From CSP1-5 sp964348275 (GTDB taxonomy: Bacteria > Methylomirabilota > Methylomirabilia > Methylomirabilales > CSP1-5), in assembly GCA_964348275.1 (NCBI GenBank), contig CAYGBT010000022.1, forward strand, positions 1 to 49,092: a stretch of DNA of 49,092 nucleotides, written 5' to 3'. The notes below the pieces were generated by a model. That model searched no databases. It was not told the origin of the DNA and saw only the letters and a list, made by a program, of their open reading frames with translations. The position numbers and the translations under genes were made by a program. Shown piece after piece: positions 25,146 to 34,611 of the stretch. The first letter of the stretch is position 1. Every line of letters starts with the position of its first letter.

Positions 25146-26204
25146 TCAGCTCAGGCCCATAGCCAGGACGACCGCCTCGACATTCGGCTCCACAGACCTC
25201 AGCGATGGAGCAAGCGTTAGGGCCGTCTCCGGATCCTTTAATCCATGTCCGGTGAGGACGCAGACAACTCGGGCGCCACGGGGGATCTTCCCTTCCCGAC
25301 AGTATTTGATGAGACCTGCCACCGCGGCTGCCGAGGCCGGCTCACAATAGACGCCCTCCTGCTGAGCCACCTCCCGGTAGGCGCTGAGGATTTCGGTATC
25401 TGACACTACTCCGATGTTTCCGTGGGACTCCTCAATCGCCGCCAGAGCCATCTTCCAACTGGCCGGGTTCCCAATCCGGATGGCCGAGGCTACCGTCTCC
25501 GGGTGCTCCACCACCTGACCGAGGACCAAGGGGGCCGCCCCCTCGGCCTGCCAGCCGATCATGCGGGGAACGCTCCCCAGCCGCCCTGCCCCTTGGTACT
25601 CCCGGAAGCCCTTCCAGTATGCGCTGATGTTTCCGGCATTTCCGACCGGGATAAACAGAAAGTCAGGGGGGCCTCCGAGCTGGTCACACACCTCAAAGGC
25701 AGCCGTCTTTTGCCCCTCTATGCGGAACGGATTAATGGAATTGACCAAGGCGACCGGAAACTTCTCTGACACTCCCTTCACGATCTCGAAGGCGATGTCG
25801 AAGTTACCCTCAAGCTGGACGAGCATCGCCCCGTGCATAATGGCCTGCGACAGCTTGCCCAAGGCGATTTTGCCTTTGGGAACCACGACGATAGCACGGC
25901 ACCCAGCACGGGCGGCATACGCAGCAGCTGAAGCGGAGGTGTTTCCGGTGGAAGCACAAATAACCGCGTTTGCCCCCTCTTCCATCGCCTTGCTAACGGC
26001 AACTGTCATCCCCCGGTCTTTGAAGGAGCCCGAGGGGTTGGCTCCTTCATACTTCAGAAAGAGCTCAATCCGGGCACCGAGGACATCCCTGAGTCGGTCC
26101 GCGCGAATCAACGGCGTATTCCCCTCGAGAAGAGTGATCACCGGTGTCATCTCCGTCACCGGTAAAAAATCCCGATATTGATGTATCACCCCACGCCATA
26201 CCAT
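25146..26204 (-). CDS. thrC: Threonine synthase
   Basis: PLP enzyme converting O-phosphohomoserine to threonine (352 aa). The PLP lysine lies in NPSGSFKDRGM, with STGNTSASAAAYAARAG and the phosphate loop PVGNAGNISAYWKG. The start MVWRGVIHQYRDFLPV fits the family. The ATG is preceded by seven T residues and no Shine-Dalgarno. Upstream, a 12-bp inverted repeat made of heptad units separates it from hom. Confidence 0.95.
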   Translation of the reverse strand: MVWRGVIHQYRDFLPVTEMTPVITLLEGNTPLIRADRLRDVLGARIELFLKYEGANPSGSFKDRGMTVAVSKAMEEGANAVICASTGNTSASAAAYAARAGCRAIVVVPKGKIALGKLSQAIMHGAMLVQLEGNFDIAFEIVKGVSEKFPVALVNSINPFRIEGQKTAAFEVCDQLGGPPDFLFIPVGNAGNISAYWKGFREYQGAGRLGSVPRMIGWQAEGAAPLVLGQVVEHPETVASAIRIGNPASWKMALAAIEESHGNIGVVSDTEILSAYREVAQQEGVYCEPASAAAVAGLIKYCREGKIPRGARVVCVLTGHGLKDPETALTLAPSLRSVEPNVEAVVLAMGLS

Positions 26205-26224
26205 AAAAAAATCCGTTCAGCGTT

Positions 26225-26311
26225 GAGAGTTGAGAGGGGAAAAGTAGACAGATCTATCATGTTCATGACCTCTTCACTCTTGATTCTTGACTCTTGACTC
26301 TCAACTCTCCG
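26225..26311. repeat. Heptad repeat locus between hom and thrC (inverted arms)
   Basis: GAGAGTTGAGAG at 26225-26236 and its exact complement CTCTCAACTCTC at 26298-26309. The right arm is an array of CTCTTCA/CTCTTGA/TTCTTGA/CTCTTGA/CTCTCAA/CTCTCCG (26270-26311). Confidence 0.85.
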
Positions 26312-26315
26312 CCAC

Positions 26316-27614
26316 TTAGGTTTCTTCGACTCGGAGGCACACAGTTTTTCCCCGGACCACATCAACCGTATCGATTTCGGCGAGCGCCTTGCGCATCGCT
26401 CCTTCGACCGCCTCATGGGTCATCATGACGACCGGGACACTTTCCCGGGCATGCCGACCCTTCTGGATCACCGAGGCAATGGAAATCTCGTGATGTCCCA
26501 GGATCCCCGAGACTTTCGAGAGGACGCCAGGCTTGTCGACAGCCATCACGCGCAGATAGTAGCGGGTGCGGATCCTATCCATCACCTTGATCGTCAGGCC
26601 CTCTCCTACGATTTGTGGGATATGGGACGGCCTCGAGGGACGCTGATGAAGAATGTTTTGGACGATCTCAACGACGTCGCTCACCACCGCGCTGGCCGTT
26701 GGCATCTGTCCGGCTCCCCTTCCGTAAAACATGAGTGATCCGGTGGCGTCACCCACAATATAGACTGCGTTATAGACTCCGCCAACGGAGGCGAGGAGGT
26801 GGTCCTCGGGAACCAGGGTGGGATGGACCCTTACCTCGATCTCGCCGTCGGCCTCTTTGGCAATGGCCAACAGCTTGACCCGGTACCCGAGCTCCTTCGC
26901 ATACTGAATATCTGCAGGATCGATTCCTCGAATTCCCTCGACATGTATGGCATTGAAGTCCACGGAGCCGCCGTAGGCGATGGAGGCAAGGATCTGGAGT
27001 TTGTGAGCAGCATCGATGCCGTCGATATCCAAGGACGGATCCGTCTCGGCGTAGCCCTTGGCCTGCGCCTCTGTCAGAACCTCTGCGAATGGAGCCTCCA
27101 GTTCTGTCATCTTCGTGAGAATGTAGTTGCAGGTCCCATTCACAATCCCGTTTATGGTTTGAATCCGGTTGGCCACCAGACCCTCCCTGACCGCTCGGAG
27201 AATTGGGATCCCCCCGCAGACACTGGCCTCGAATCCCAGATCCACGCGCTTCTCCGCGGCTGCTCTGAAGAGTTCAAGGCCGTGGGTCGCGAGGAGAGCC
27301 TTGTTGGCGGTGACCAAGTGTTTGCCACTTCTCAACGCCGCAAGGCTGACCTCGCGAGCCGCCGTCGTGCCGCCGATCAGCTCGATGACGATGTCGATGG
27401 TCGCATCCTCCGTGACTTCTCGAGCATCTTTCGTGAGGATCTTCGGGTCCACATCCACGCCGCGCGCCCTCGTCAGGTCAATGTCGGCGATCCGTTTCAG
27501 CCGGAGCCGCCCTCCCACGCGACGCTCCAGAAGCGGAGCTTGCTCTTTCAGGAGCTTGACGACACCCGATCCCACCGTCCCGAAACCCACGAGACCAATA
27601 TTGATCGTTTTCAT
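26316..27614 (-). CDS. hom: Homoserine dehydrogenase
   Basis: Reduces aspartate semialdehyde to homoserine (432 aa). Rossmann motif GLVGFGTVGSGVVKLL, the catalytic domain with NGIVNGTCNYILTKM and KGYAETDPSLDIDGIDAAHK, and a C-terminal ACT domain (YYLRVMAVDKPGVLSKV) that in relatives gives feedback inhibition by threonine. It is followed by thrC, so the pair makes threonine from aspartate semialdehyde. Confidence 0.96.
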   Translation of the reverse strand: MKTINIGLVGFGTVGSGVVKLLKEQAPLLERRVGGRLRLKRIADIDLTRARGVDVDPKILTKDAREVTEDATIDIVIELIGGTTAAREVSLAALRSGKHLVTANKALLATHGLELFRAAAEKRVDLGFEASVCGGIPILRAVREGLVANRIQTINGIVNGTCNYILTKMTELEAPFAEVLTEAQAKGYAETDPSLDIDGIDAAHKLQILASIAYGGSVDFNAIHVEGIRGIDPADIQYAKELGYRVKLLAIAKEADGEIEVRVHPTLVPEDHLLASVGGVYNAVYIVGDATGSLMFYGRGAGQMPTASAVVSDVVEIVQNILHQRPSRPSHIPQIVGEGLTIKVMDRIRTRYYLRVMAVDKPGVLSKVSGILGHHEISIASVIQKGRHARESVPVVMMTHEAVEGAMRKALAEIDTVDVVRGKTVCLRVEET

Positions 27615-27624
27615 GATTCCTCAC

Positions 27625-29856
27625 TCAGCCTTGCCCTTGGCCAACGACGGCAGGAAGGGAGCCCCGCCAAGCGCGATCCAGATCGGCCAACGGAAGATCT
27701 ATCTGAAACGTTCGTCCCTGACAGATAAGGCGGGAGCCCCCCGTCCGCCCTAAGGGTGTCACCACGACTCCACAGTGGTTGGCAATCGCTTGAAGCTTGT
27801 CCAGATCGGCCTCCCGAAGAGAGAGGATAATCCTGGATTGGCTCTCACCAAAGAGGAGGAAATCAGGACGTACCGTCTCTGAAAGACTGACGTCGACGCC
27901 GATCTGCTTGTCGGGCTCGCTGATGCACGCCTCAGCCAAGGCCACCGCCAGCCCCCCGTCGGAGCAGTCATGAGCGGACCGAGCCACGCCGGCCCGAATC
28001 GCCTCCAGACAGCATTGCTGGACTCGTCGCTCGAGGTCCAAATCCATCACCGGTGGCTGGCCCTGGGCCAGCCCATGACAGACCCTCAGATACTCACTCC
28101 CTCCTAACTCCTCCCGCGTCTCCCCCAGCAGGACCACCACATGCCCAGCCTCCTTCCAGGTCGGGGTGGTCGCATGGGAGATGTGAGAGAGGATCCCTAG
28201 CATTCCCACGATCGGTGTGGGGAAGATGGCCTTTCCCATAGTCTCGTTGTAAAGGCTCACATTGCCGCCCGTGACCGGCGTCTGCAACGCGCCACAGGCA
28301 ACGGCCATCCCACGCACCGCCTCTGCGAATTGCCACATGATCTCGGGACGCGTCGGATCACCAAAGTTTAGACAGTTCGTGATCGCAACGGGTTCTGCAC
28401 CGCACGCCACCACGTTCCGCGCCGCCTCCGCCACCGCGATCATCCCTCCGGTGAACGGGTCCAGAAACGTATACCGCCCGTTCCCGTCCGTAGCAAGGGC
28501 GATCCCCTTGTCGGTCCCTTTAAGGCGAAGCACAACGGCATCCGCCCCTGGGCCGACTACCGTGTTCAAAAAGAGCATGTGGTCATATTGCTCCCAGACC
28601 AGGGCCTTACAGGCGATGGCAGGAGACGCCATCAATTGCAGGAGCACTCTTCCGTAGTCGTGCGGGAGCGGAATCGTGTTGACGTCGAGACGTTGAACCT
28701 CATCCTGCCAAGCGGGCCGAACCACCGGTCGACGGTAGACCGGGGCGTCATCCACGAGCCCCCTGACCGGGATCTCTGCAACAACGCGTTCCCCATCCCG
28801 CACGCGCATCTTTCCATCACCAGCCACCCGGCCGACAACCACCGCATCCAGATCGTACCGGGCAAAGATTTCCCGAACCGTAGCCTCAGCCCCTTGCCGG
28901 ACTACGAGCAGCATCCGCTCTTGGGATTCAGAGAGCATCACCTCGTAAGAGGTCATCCCCTCCTCGCGACGCGGGACGAGCCGGATGTCGATCTCTACGC
29001 CGGTCCCCGCACGGCTCGCCATTTCACAGCTCGAGCAGGTAAGACCGGCAGCACCCATGTCCTGAATGCCGACCAGCGCATCGGTCTGCATCAGTTCCAG
29101 GCAGGCCTCGATTAGAAGCTTCTCCCGGAAGGGGTCACCCACCTGCACTGTGGGGCGGCGTTCCTCGCTCTTCTCGTCAAAGGTCTCCGAGGCCATCGTC
29201 GCGCCGTGGATCCCGTCCCGACCAGTCTTGGCTCCGACATAGATCACCGGATTGCCGATTCCCCCCGCGCGACCGAAAAAGAGCTTATCAACAGGGGCGA
29301 TTCCCAGGCAGAGGACATTGACAAGGGGGTTCTGGCTGTAAGATTCGGCAAAGCCCACTTCTCCTCCCACGGTGGGAACGCCCACGGCATTGCCGTACCC
29401 GGATATCCCCGCGACCACCCCACCCATGAGATACCGGTTCCGGGCTTCGCTCAGGGGACCGAATCGGAGCGAGTCCAACAGCGCGATCGGACGGGCCCCC
29501 ATGGTGAAGATGTCTCGGATTATTCCACCCACCCCCGTGGCGGCTCCTTGGTAGGGCTCGATATACGAGGGATGATTATGACTCTCCATCTTAAAGACAG
29601 CGGCGAGGCCCTCACCCAAGTCGACGACCCCGGCGTTTTCCCCCGGCCCTTGCAAGATTCGAGGTCCAGAGCTGGGTAGGGTCTGCAGATGCACCTTGGA
29701 GCTCTTATAGCTACAATGCTCCGACCACATGACCGAGAAGATCCCGAGCTCCGTAAGCGTGGGTTCGCGTCCCAGGATTGCCAAGGCCCGGTCGTACTCC
29801 TGCCGAGTCAAATTGTGTGCTGCGATAATCTCTTCAGTAATGGCAGGCTCTGCCAT
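27625..29856 (-). CDS. purL: Phosphoribosylformylglycinamidine synthase subunit PurL
   Basis: Synthetase subunit of the PurSQL complex (743 aa), ATP-dependent step 4 of purine synthesis. Motifs MWSEHCSYKSSK, GGEVGFAES, CGALQTPVTGGNVSLYNET and SAHDCSDGGLAVALAEA are present. The start was set at the ATG 29854-29856, four bases past the purQ stop; an earlier in-frame start would overlap purQ. Small-type PurL needs PurQ and PurS, which lie directly upstream. Confidence 0.96.
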   Translation of the reverse strand: MAEPAITEEIIAAHNLTRQEYDRALAILGREPTLTELGIFSVMWSEHCSYKSSKVHLQTLPSSGPRILQGPGENAGVVDLGEGLAAVFKMESHNHPSYIEPYQGAATGVGGIIRDIFTMGARPIALLDSLRFGPLSEARNRYLMGGVVAGISGYGNAVGVPTVGGEVGFAESYSQNPLVNVLCLGIAPVDKLFFGRAGGIGNPVIYVGAKTGRDGIHGATMASETFDEKSEERRPTVQVGDPFREKLLIEACLELMQTDALVGIQDMGAAGLTCSSCEMASRAGTGVEIDIRLVPRREEGMTSYEVMLSESQERMLLVVRQGAEATVREIFARYDLDAVVVGRVAGDGKMRVRDGERVVAEIPVRGLVDDAPVYRRPVVRPAWQDEVQRLDVNTIPLPHDYGRVLLQLMASPAIACKALVWEQYDHMLFLNTVVGPGADAVVLRLKGTDKGIALATDGNGRYTFLDPFTGGMIAVAEAARNVVACGAEPVAITNCLNFGDPTRPEIMWQFAEAVRGMAVACGALQTPVTGGNVSLYNETMGKAIFPTPIVGMLGILSHISHATTPTWKEAGHVVVLLGETREELGGSEYLRVCHGLAQGQPPVMDLDLERRVQQCCLEAIRAGVARSAHDCSDGGLAVALAEACISEPDKQIGVDVSLSETVRPDFLLFGESQSRIILSLREADLDKLQAIANHCGVVVTPLGRTGGSRLICQGRTFQIDLPLADLDRAWRGSLPAVVGQGQG

Positions 29857-29860
29857 GGGA

Positions 29861-30571
29861 TCACCGAAAGGTAAGAGAGGACGCTCGATCGGTACTGAGG
29901 ATCGACTTGAACAGGAAGAGACCACTTCCGGAACCGAGAAGTTCCTCTGCCGCTCGCTCAGGATGTGGCATCAGACCGAGGACATTTCTCTCTTCGCTAC
30001 AGACACCAGCAATATTATCCAGAGATCCATTGGGGTTCGCCTCCTTGGTGGTCTCCCCTGCAGGAGTGACATATCGAAAGATCACCTGATTCTTGTCTCG
30101 AAGGCGCGCCAAGGTCTCATCGTCAGCATAATAGCGCCCCTCATTGTGGTTGATGGGCATACGCAGCACTTGCCCTTCTGTGCAGGCCGACGTAAAAGCG
30201 GTATCTGCCGTCTCCACCCGAATGTGAACCTGACGACAGATAAAATTGAGGCTTGTATTTCTCAGGAGGACACCCGGCAGCAGCCCGACCTCGCAGAGAA
30301 TTTGAAATCCGTTACAAATCCCGAGTACCAAAGCCCCACGTCGGGCGTGATGCTCTACTGCCGCCATGATCGGGGAGAATCGCGCAATGGCCCCCGTCCG
30401 GAGATAATCCCCGTGGGCAAAGCCCCCCGGCAGAATGAGGCAATCGTAATCGCGGAGCACTTGCTCCTTATGCCAGATGAGCTCCGCCTCCTGCCCCAGG
30501 ACACTTTGGATCACCCACCGGCAATCCAGTTCGCAGTTGGACCCAGGAAAGACAATAATCCCGAATCTCAC
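29861..30571 (-). CDS. purQ: Phosphoribosylformylglycinamidine synthase subunit PurQ
   Basis: Class I glutamine amidotransferase subunit (236 aa) that supplies ammonia to PurL. Nucleophile Cys is in LGICNGFQIL; the His-Glu of the triad is in MPHPERA. It starts with GTG directly after the purS TAG (TAGGTG). Confidence 0.96.
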   Translation of the reverse strand: MRFGIIVFPGSNCELDCRWVIQSVLGQEAELIWHKEQVLRDYDCLILPGGFAHGDYLRTGAIARFSPIMAAVEHHARRGALVLGICNGFQILCEVGLLPGVLLRNTSLNFICRQVHIRVETADTAFTSACTEGQVLRMPINHNEGRYYADDETLARLRDKNQVIFRYVTPAGETTKEANPNGSLDNIAGVCSEERNVLGLMPHPERAAEELLGSGSGLFLFKSILSTDRASSLTFR

Positions 30572-30820
30572 CTAACCTTCCTCCAACTCAAAACGATAGT
30601 CCTCGATCACCGGATTGGCCAGGAGCTTCTTGCACATCTCGTCCACACGGCTCGTGGCCTCTTCACGACTCACATCGTTGAGGGTGATCACCATAAACTT
30701 CCCAATACGAACGTCCTTCACCCCGGAAAAACCGAGCGCCTCCAGGGCCCCCTTCACCGTCTCGCCCTGGGGATCAAGCACCCCCCCCTTGAGCGTCACG
30801 TACACCTTCGCACGAATCAT
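30572..30820 (-). CDS. purS: Phosphoribosylformylglycinamidine synthase subunit PurS
   Basis: 82 aa, the small structural subunit joining PurL and PurQ. AKVYVTLKGGVLDPQGETVK and LGFSGVKDVRIGKF are typical. It is the first gene after the repeat-filled gap that follows purC. Confidence 0.95.
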   Translation of the reverse strand: MIRAKVYVTLKGGVLDPQGETVKGALEALGFSGVKDVRIGKFMVITLNDVSREEATSRVDEMCKKLLANPVIEDYRFELEEG

Positions 30821-30843
30821 TTTACTTCACCAACACCTTTACG

Positions 30844-31248
30844 CTGCGGCGAAACGAAGGCCGACCTCGGAGGAAGGTGAAACCCGTGCCTCCGGTGTAC
30901 GAGTCCCGATCGCGAAACGTTTACGATCCACCCTCTCGGCATCAAGCGCCATTTAGCTACCCGATCAAAAAATCAATCTTCATCGCGATGCTCGAGCCTC
31001 GCGATCGCGAAGCCGACTTAAACTGTTTCGCCCACGACGAGGAGCTCCGTCCCGATCCGCGCAAACCTCATTGCGCTCTCCTCTTGGCGGCGAGGGGAAG
31101 ACCGATCTCGGAGGAAGGCAAAGATGACGACGAGGAGGCCTTTGTCGAACCGCCCCCCAGGGCAGCGTAAACCTTACCATCCTTTCCCTGGGCGGCGGGG
31201 GGAGGGCCGACCTCGGAGGAAAGCGACAATGACGACGAGGAGGCCCTT
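30844..31248. repeat. Direct repeats in the purC-purS gap
   Basis: A 58-bp unit occurs at 31086-31143 and 31191-31248 (49 of 58 identical by my count, 105 bp apart), and a shorter related copy of about 40 bp at 30844-30883. The shared core is CCGA(C/T)CTCGGAGGAA; the two long copies also share GACGACGAGGAGGCC. The 438-bp gap has no convincing gene; several long frames cross it on both strands because of the repeat composition. Confidence 0.8.
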
Positions 31249-31258
31249 CCCCTCGCCG

Positions 31259-31972
31259 CTATGCCTTCTCCCCACAGATCCGCTGATAGACCTCCTGATA
31301 GGCCTCCTCCACCTTCCCGAGATCCCTGCGGAATCGGTCTTTATCCATCTTCTCCAAGGTCCCCTTGTCCCAAAGCCGGCACCCGTCCGGGGTAATCTCG
31401 TCGCCGAGCAAAAGCTGCCCGTGATGGCGACCAAATTCAAGCTTGAAGTCGACCAGGATCAAATCACGCCGATAGAGAAATTCGCGGAGGTGGTCGTTCA
31501 CCAGGAGGGCCCGTTTCCGGATCGCCCGAACCTCTTGCGGCGTGGCCAGGCCGAGCAGCCGAACATGATCCTCGTTCATCATCGGATCGCCCAGGGCATC
31601 CTCCTTGTAAAAGAACTCGACGACCGGCTCTGGCAGCGACTTCCCTTCCTCCAGACCCAACCGCTTAGAGAGCGACCCCGCAGCGATATTCCTCACCACG
31701 ACTTCAATTTTGATGATCTCGAGCCGCTTGACGAGCATCTCGCGGTCGGAGAGCTGTCGCACAAAGTGGGTCCGGATACCTTGTTGCTTCAGGTACTCGA
31801 AGAGAACCGAAGAAATCCGGTTGTTGTATACACCCTTTTGCTCGATGATCCCCCGCTTCTGGGCGTTGAAGGCGGTCGCCTCGTCCTTAAAGTACTGGAT
31901 CACGAGATCCGAATCATCCGTCTCGTAAAGGATCTTGGCCTTACCTTCATAAATTTTCGCCTGCCGCTCCAT
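31259..31972 (-). CDS. purC: SAICAR synthetase
   Basis: Phosphoribosylaminoimidazole-succinocarboxamide synthase (237 aa). IYEGKAKILYET, FNAQKRGIIEQKG, VVRNIAAGSLSKRLG and LVDFKLEFGRH are diagnostic. The ATG at 31972 follows the purB stop by 8 bases with AGGGGAG as ribosome-binding site; the frame upstream overlaps purB and is rejected. Confidence 0.96.
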   Translation of the reverse strand: MERQAKIYEGKAKILYETDDSDLVIQYFKDEATAFNAQKRGIIEQKGVYNNRISSVLFEYLKQQGIRTHFVRQLSDREMLVKRLEIIKIEVVVRNIAAGSLSKRLGLEEGKSLPEPVVEFFYKEDALGDPMMNEDHVRLLGLATPQEVRAIRKRALLVNDHLREFLYRRDLILVDFKLEFGRHHGQLLLGDEITPDGCRLWDKGTLEKMDKDRFRRDLGKVEEAYQEVYQRICGEKA

Positions 31973-31980
31973 GCTCCCCT

Positions 31981-33273
31981 CTACAGCCCCAATCGGGCAA
32001 AGATCGTGTCTACGTGCTCCAGGTACGGCTTGAGATCGAAGCAAGCGGCGATCTCATCCGCCGAGAGGTGTTGTAAGACCTCCGGGTCCTTCACCAAGAG
32101 GGTCTGAAAATGCTCCTCCGTCTCCCACGCCTTCGTGGCATTTCGCTGCACCAGATTGTGCGCACCCTCACGCGACACGCCTTTTTCCGTCAGCGCCAAT
32201 AGGACCCGCTGCGAAAAGAGGAGGCCATGCGTTTTCTGGAGATTCCGCTCCATGTGCTGAGGATAGACTTGAAGCCCTTCGAGGATCTCCCGCATCTTGA
32301 CGAGGAGGTAATCGAGCAGAATGGTCGAGTCGGGAAGAATGATGCGTTCCACCGAGGAGTGGCTGATATCTCGCTCGTGCCAGAGCGTGACATTTTCCAG
32401 GGCAGCAATCGCATTGCCGCGAAGGACCCGGCTGAGTCCCGAGATCTGCTCACACGTCACGGGGTTCTTCTTGTGCGGCATGGAGGAGGAGCCTTTCTGG
32501 CCTTCGGTGAACGGTTCTGCGGCCTCGGAGACCTCCGAACGCTGCAGGTGGCGGATCTCGGTGGCGATGTTGTCTAACGAGGCTCCGATGATGGAAAGCG
32601 TTCCAAGGAACTGGGCATGCCGGTCCCGCGGGACGATCTGACTCGACAGCGGTTCCGGTTTCAGCCCCAACTTCTCACACACGTATGCCTCTATAGATGG
32701 GGGTGAATGCGCGTAGGTCCCCACCGACCCCGAGACTTTGCCATAGCCCACCGCCTCCTTAGCTTGCTCAAGCCGATCCCGGTTCCGGTGCATCTCACTG
32801 TACCAACGCGCTACTTTGAGGCCGAACGTCATCGGCTCGGCGTGGACCCCATGGGTCCGGCCGACCATCACCGTCTGCCTGTGGTTATTAGCCAACCTCT
32901 TGAGGACTGCGAGGAGTGCGTCCAGATCCTCGAGCAGAATCGCTGCCGCCTGCTGGAGCTGGAATGCGAGCGCCGTGTCCATGACGTCGGAAGAGGTCAA
33001 GCCGAGATGGATGAATCGGCTGGATTCGCCGACCCGCTCGGCCACCGCGGTGAGAAATGCGACCACCTCATGGCGAACGGCCCGCTCGATTTCCTCGATT
33101 CGCTTGAGATCAAATGCAGCGTGGGCCTTAATCTCCTTCAGGGCCTGGGCAGGAATCATCCCAAGTTGCGCCCACGCCTCACAGGCCAGGATCTCAATAC
33201 GCAGCCAGACCTGGAACCGGTAATCTAGCTCCCAGATTGCGGCCATCCGGGGAAGGCTGTACCGAGGAATCAT
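31981..33273 (-). CDS. purB: Adenylosuccinate lyase
   Basis: 430-aa fumarase/aspartase-superfamily enzyme acting twice in purine synthesis. MIPRYSLPRMAAIWE at the N-terminus, TSSDVMDTALAFQ, VGRTHGVHAEP and the superfamily signature GSSSMPHKKNPV are present. Coupled with purC (8-base gap). Confidence 0.97.
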   Translation of the reverse strand: MIPRYSLPRMAAIWELDYRFQVWLRIEILACEAWAQLGMIPAQALKEIKAHAAFDLKRIEEIERAVRHEVVAFLTAVAERVGESSRFIHLGLTSSDVMDTALAFQLQQAAAILLEDLDALLAVLKRLANNHRQTVMVGRTHGVHAEPMTFGLKVARWYSEMHRNRDRLEQAKEAVGYGKVSGSVGTYAHSPPSIEAYVCEKLGLKPEPLSSQIVPRDRHAQFLGTLSIIGASLDNIATEIRHLQRSEVSEAAEPFTEGQKGSSSMPHKKNPVTCEQISGLSRVLRGNAIAALENVTLWHERDISHSSVERIILPDSTILLDYLLVKMREILEGLQVYPQHMERNLQKTHGLLFSQRVLLALTEKGVSREGAHNLVQRNATKAWETEEHFQTLLVKDPEVLQHLSADEIAACFDLKPYLEHVDTIFARLGL

Positions 33274-33343
33274 CGCTCGGCCCTTTCCACGCGTGGCAGC
33301 ATCGCCACTGCGGCGTCATCCACAGGATTGCGAGTGAAACCCT

Positions 33344-34609
33344 TCAGGTCGCCGAACCGGGTGGAGAGGATTGAGGAATGCGGCCGATGGAAGCCAAGGT
33401 ACACCCCCCACCATCAAAAAGGGAGTGCGTCAGCTGCTGGAGGCGTTCTGGCGTCACCTCCTCGATCCCCTGGATGATCTCTTCCAACTCGAAGCACCGG
33501 TCGAAGTACATGTACATCTTGGCGAGCCGGGTCATCCGGCTGCTGGTGCCTTCGAGGCCGAGGAGGAGATTCCCCTTGAGCTGCTCCTTGGCGCGCCGAA
33601 ACTCCGCGGTTGCCACGGGCGCATCCTGGATCGCCTGGAACTCGGCCCGGATCAGATCTACTACCTCATGGTAGTGCTCGTTGCTGGTCCCTGCGTAGAC
33701 CACGAGGAGACCTCCATCGCGGTAGGAGACGGTGTAGGAGTAGATGGAATAGACCAGGCCTCGTTGCTCCCGGATCTCCTGGAAAAGGCGAGAACTCATC
33801 CCACCCCCCAGGATCGTATTCAGAATGGAGAGGGCGTACCGGTCTTGGTGTGGGAAGGCAAGGCCGTTCACACCCAGGCACAAGTGGACCTGACTGAGAT
33901 CCCGATCTTCATTCACAGTGGTGAATCGTGACACGGGGGGAGCACTCGGGCCTGGATGCCCGCAGCCATCCCACCCCCCAAAGGCGGCCACCACGAGATC
34001 CACCACGCCTTGATGGTCCAGATCCCCAGCGGCGGAGATGATGACCCGATCGGGTCGGTAAAAGCGGCCCATATGCTTTAGGATCTCATCGCGGCCAATC
34101 TGTCGAAGAGTCTCGCGCCAACCCAGAATGGGGCGACCCAGGGGATGGTCCGCCCATGCAGTCTGAGTGAACAGGTCATGAATTTGATCATCAGGAGCAT
34201 CCTCCACCATCTTGATCTCCTGGAGGATGACCTCCCGCTCTTTATCGATGTCCCTGGGGTCGAGGCGGGCGCGGAGGACGAGGTCTGCGAGAAGGTCCAT
34301 GGCCAGGGGCAAATGTTCTCCCAGAACCTTAGCAGTGAAACAGGTGTACTCTCGGCTGGTGAAGGCGTCAAGAACCCCCCCGACAGAATCAATGGCCGTG
34401 GCGATCTCCTCCGCACTCCGCTTCTCCGTCCCCTTGAAGAGCATGTGTTCGATGAAGTGGGAAATCCCTGCCTGTTTCCCCTCCTCCTCCCGCGATCCCA
34501 CCCGGATCCAGACGCCGATGGAGACGGACCGCACCGATGGCATCTTCTCCGTCAGGATAACGAGGCCGTTATCGAGGACGTGCTTTTGATAAAAGACAGG
34601 GGAAACCAT
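33344..34609 (-). CDS. M16-family zinc peptidase (YmxG/mitochondrial processing peptidase-like)
   Basis: 421 aa. The inverted zinc motif HFIEH is in SHFIEHMLFKGTEKR, with the downstream Glu in EREVILQEIKMVEDAPDD. A second M16 half covers the C-terminal part. Its ATG lies just past the pnp stop and uses the end of pnp (GGGGAAAGGG) as ribosome-binding site. The rpsO-pnp-M16 order is common in many bacteria. The substrate is not known. Confidence 0.93.
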   Translation of the reverse strand: MVSPVFYQKHVLDNGLVILTEKMPSVRSVSIGVWIRVGSREEEGKQAGISHFIEHMLFKGTEKRSAEEIATAIDSVGGVLDAFTSREYTCFTAKVLGEHLPLAMDLLADLVLRARLDPRDIDKEREVILQEIKMVEDAPDDQIHDLFTQTAWADHPLGRPILGWRETLRQIGRDEILKHMGRFYRPDRVIISAAGDLDHQGVVDLVVAAFGGWDGCGHPGPSAPPVSRFTTVNEDRDLSQVHLCLGVNGLAFPHQDRYALSILNTILGGGMSSRLFQEIREQRGLVYSIYSYTVSYRDGGLLVVYAGTSNEHYHEVVDLIRAEFQAIQDAPVATAEFRRAKEQLKGNLLLGLEGTSSRMTRLAKMYMYFDRCFELEEIIQGIEEVTPERLQQLTHSLFDGGGCTLASIGRIPQSSPPGSAT

Positions 34610-34611
34610 TC

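Noticed and set aside
30877..31170. Plus-strand frame in the purC-purS gap encoding acidic repeats
   Set aside because: The frame follows the repeat units, has no ribosome-binding site and is interrupted or frame-shifted relative to the third copy. Kept as a repeat, not as a gene.
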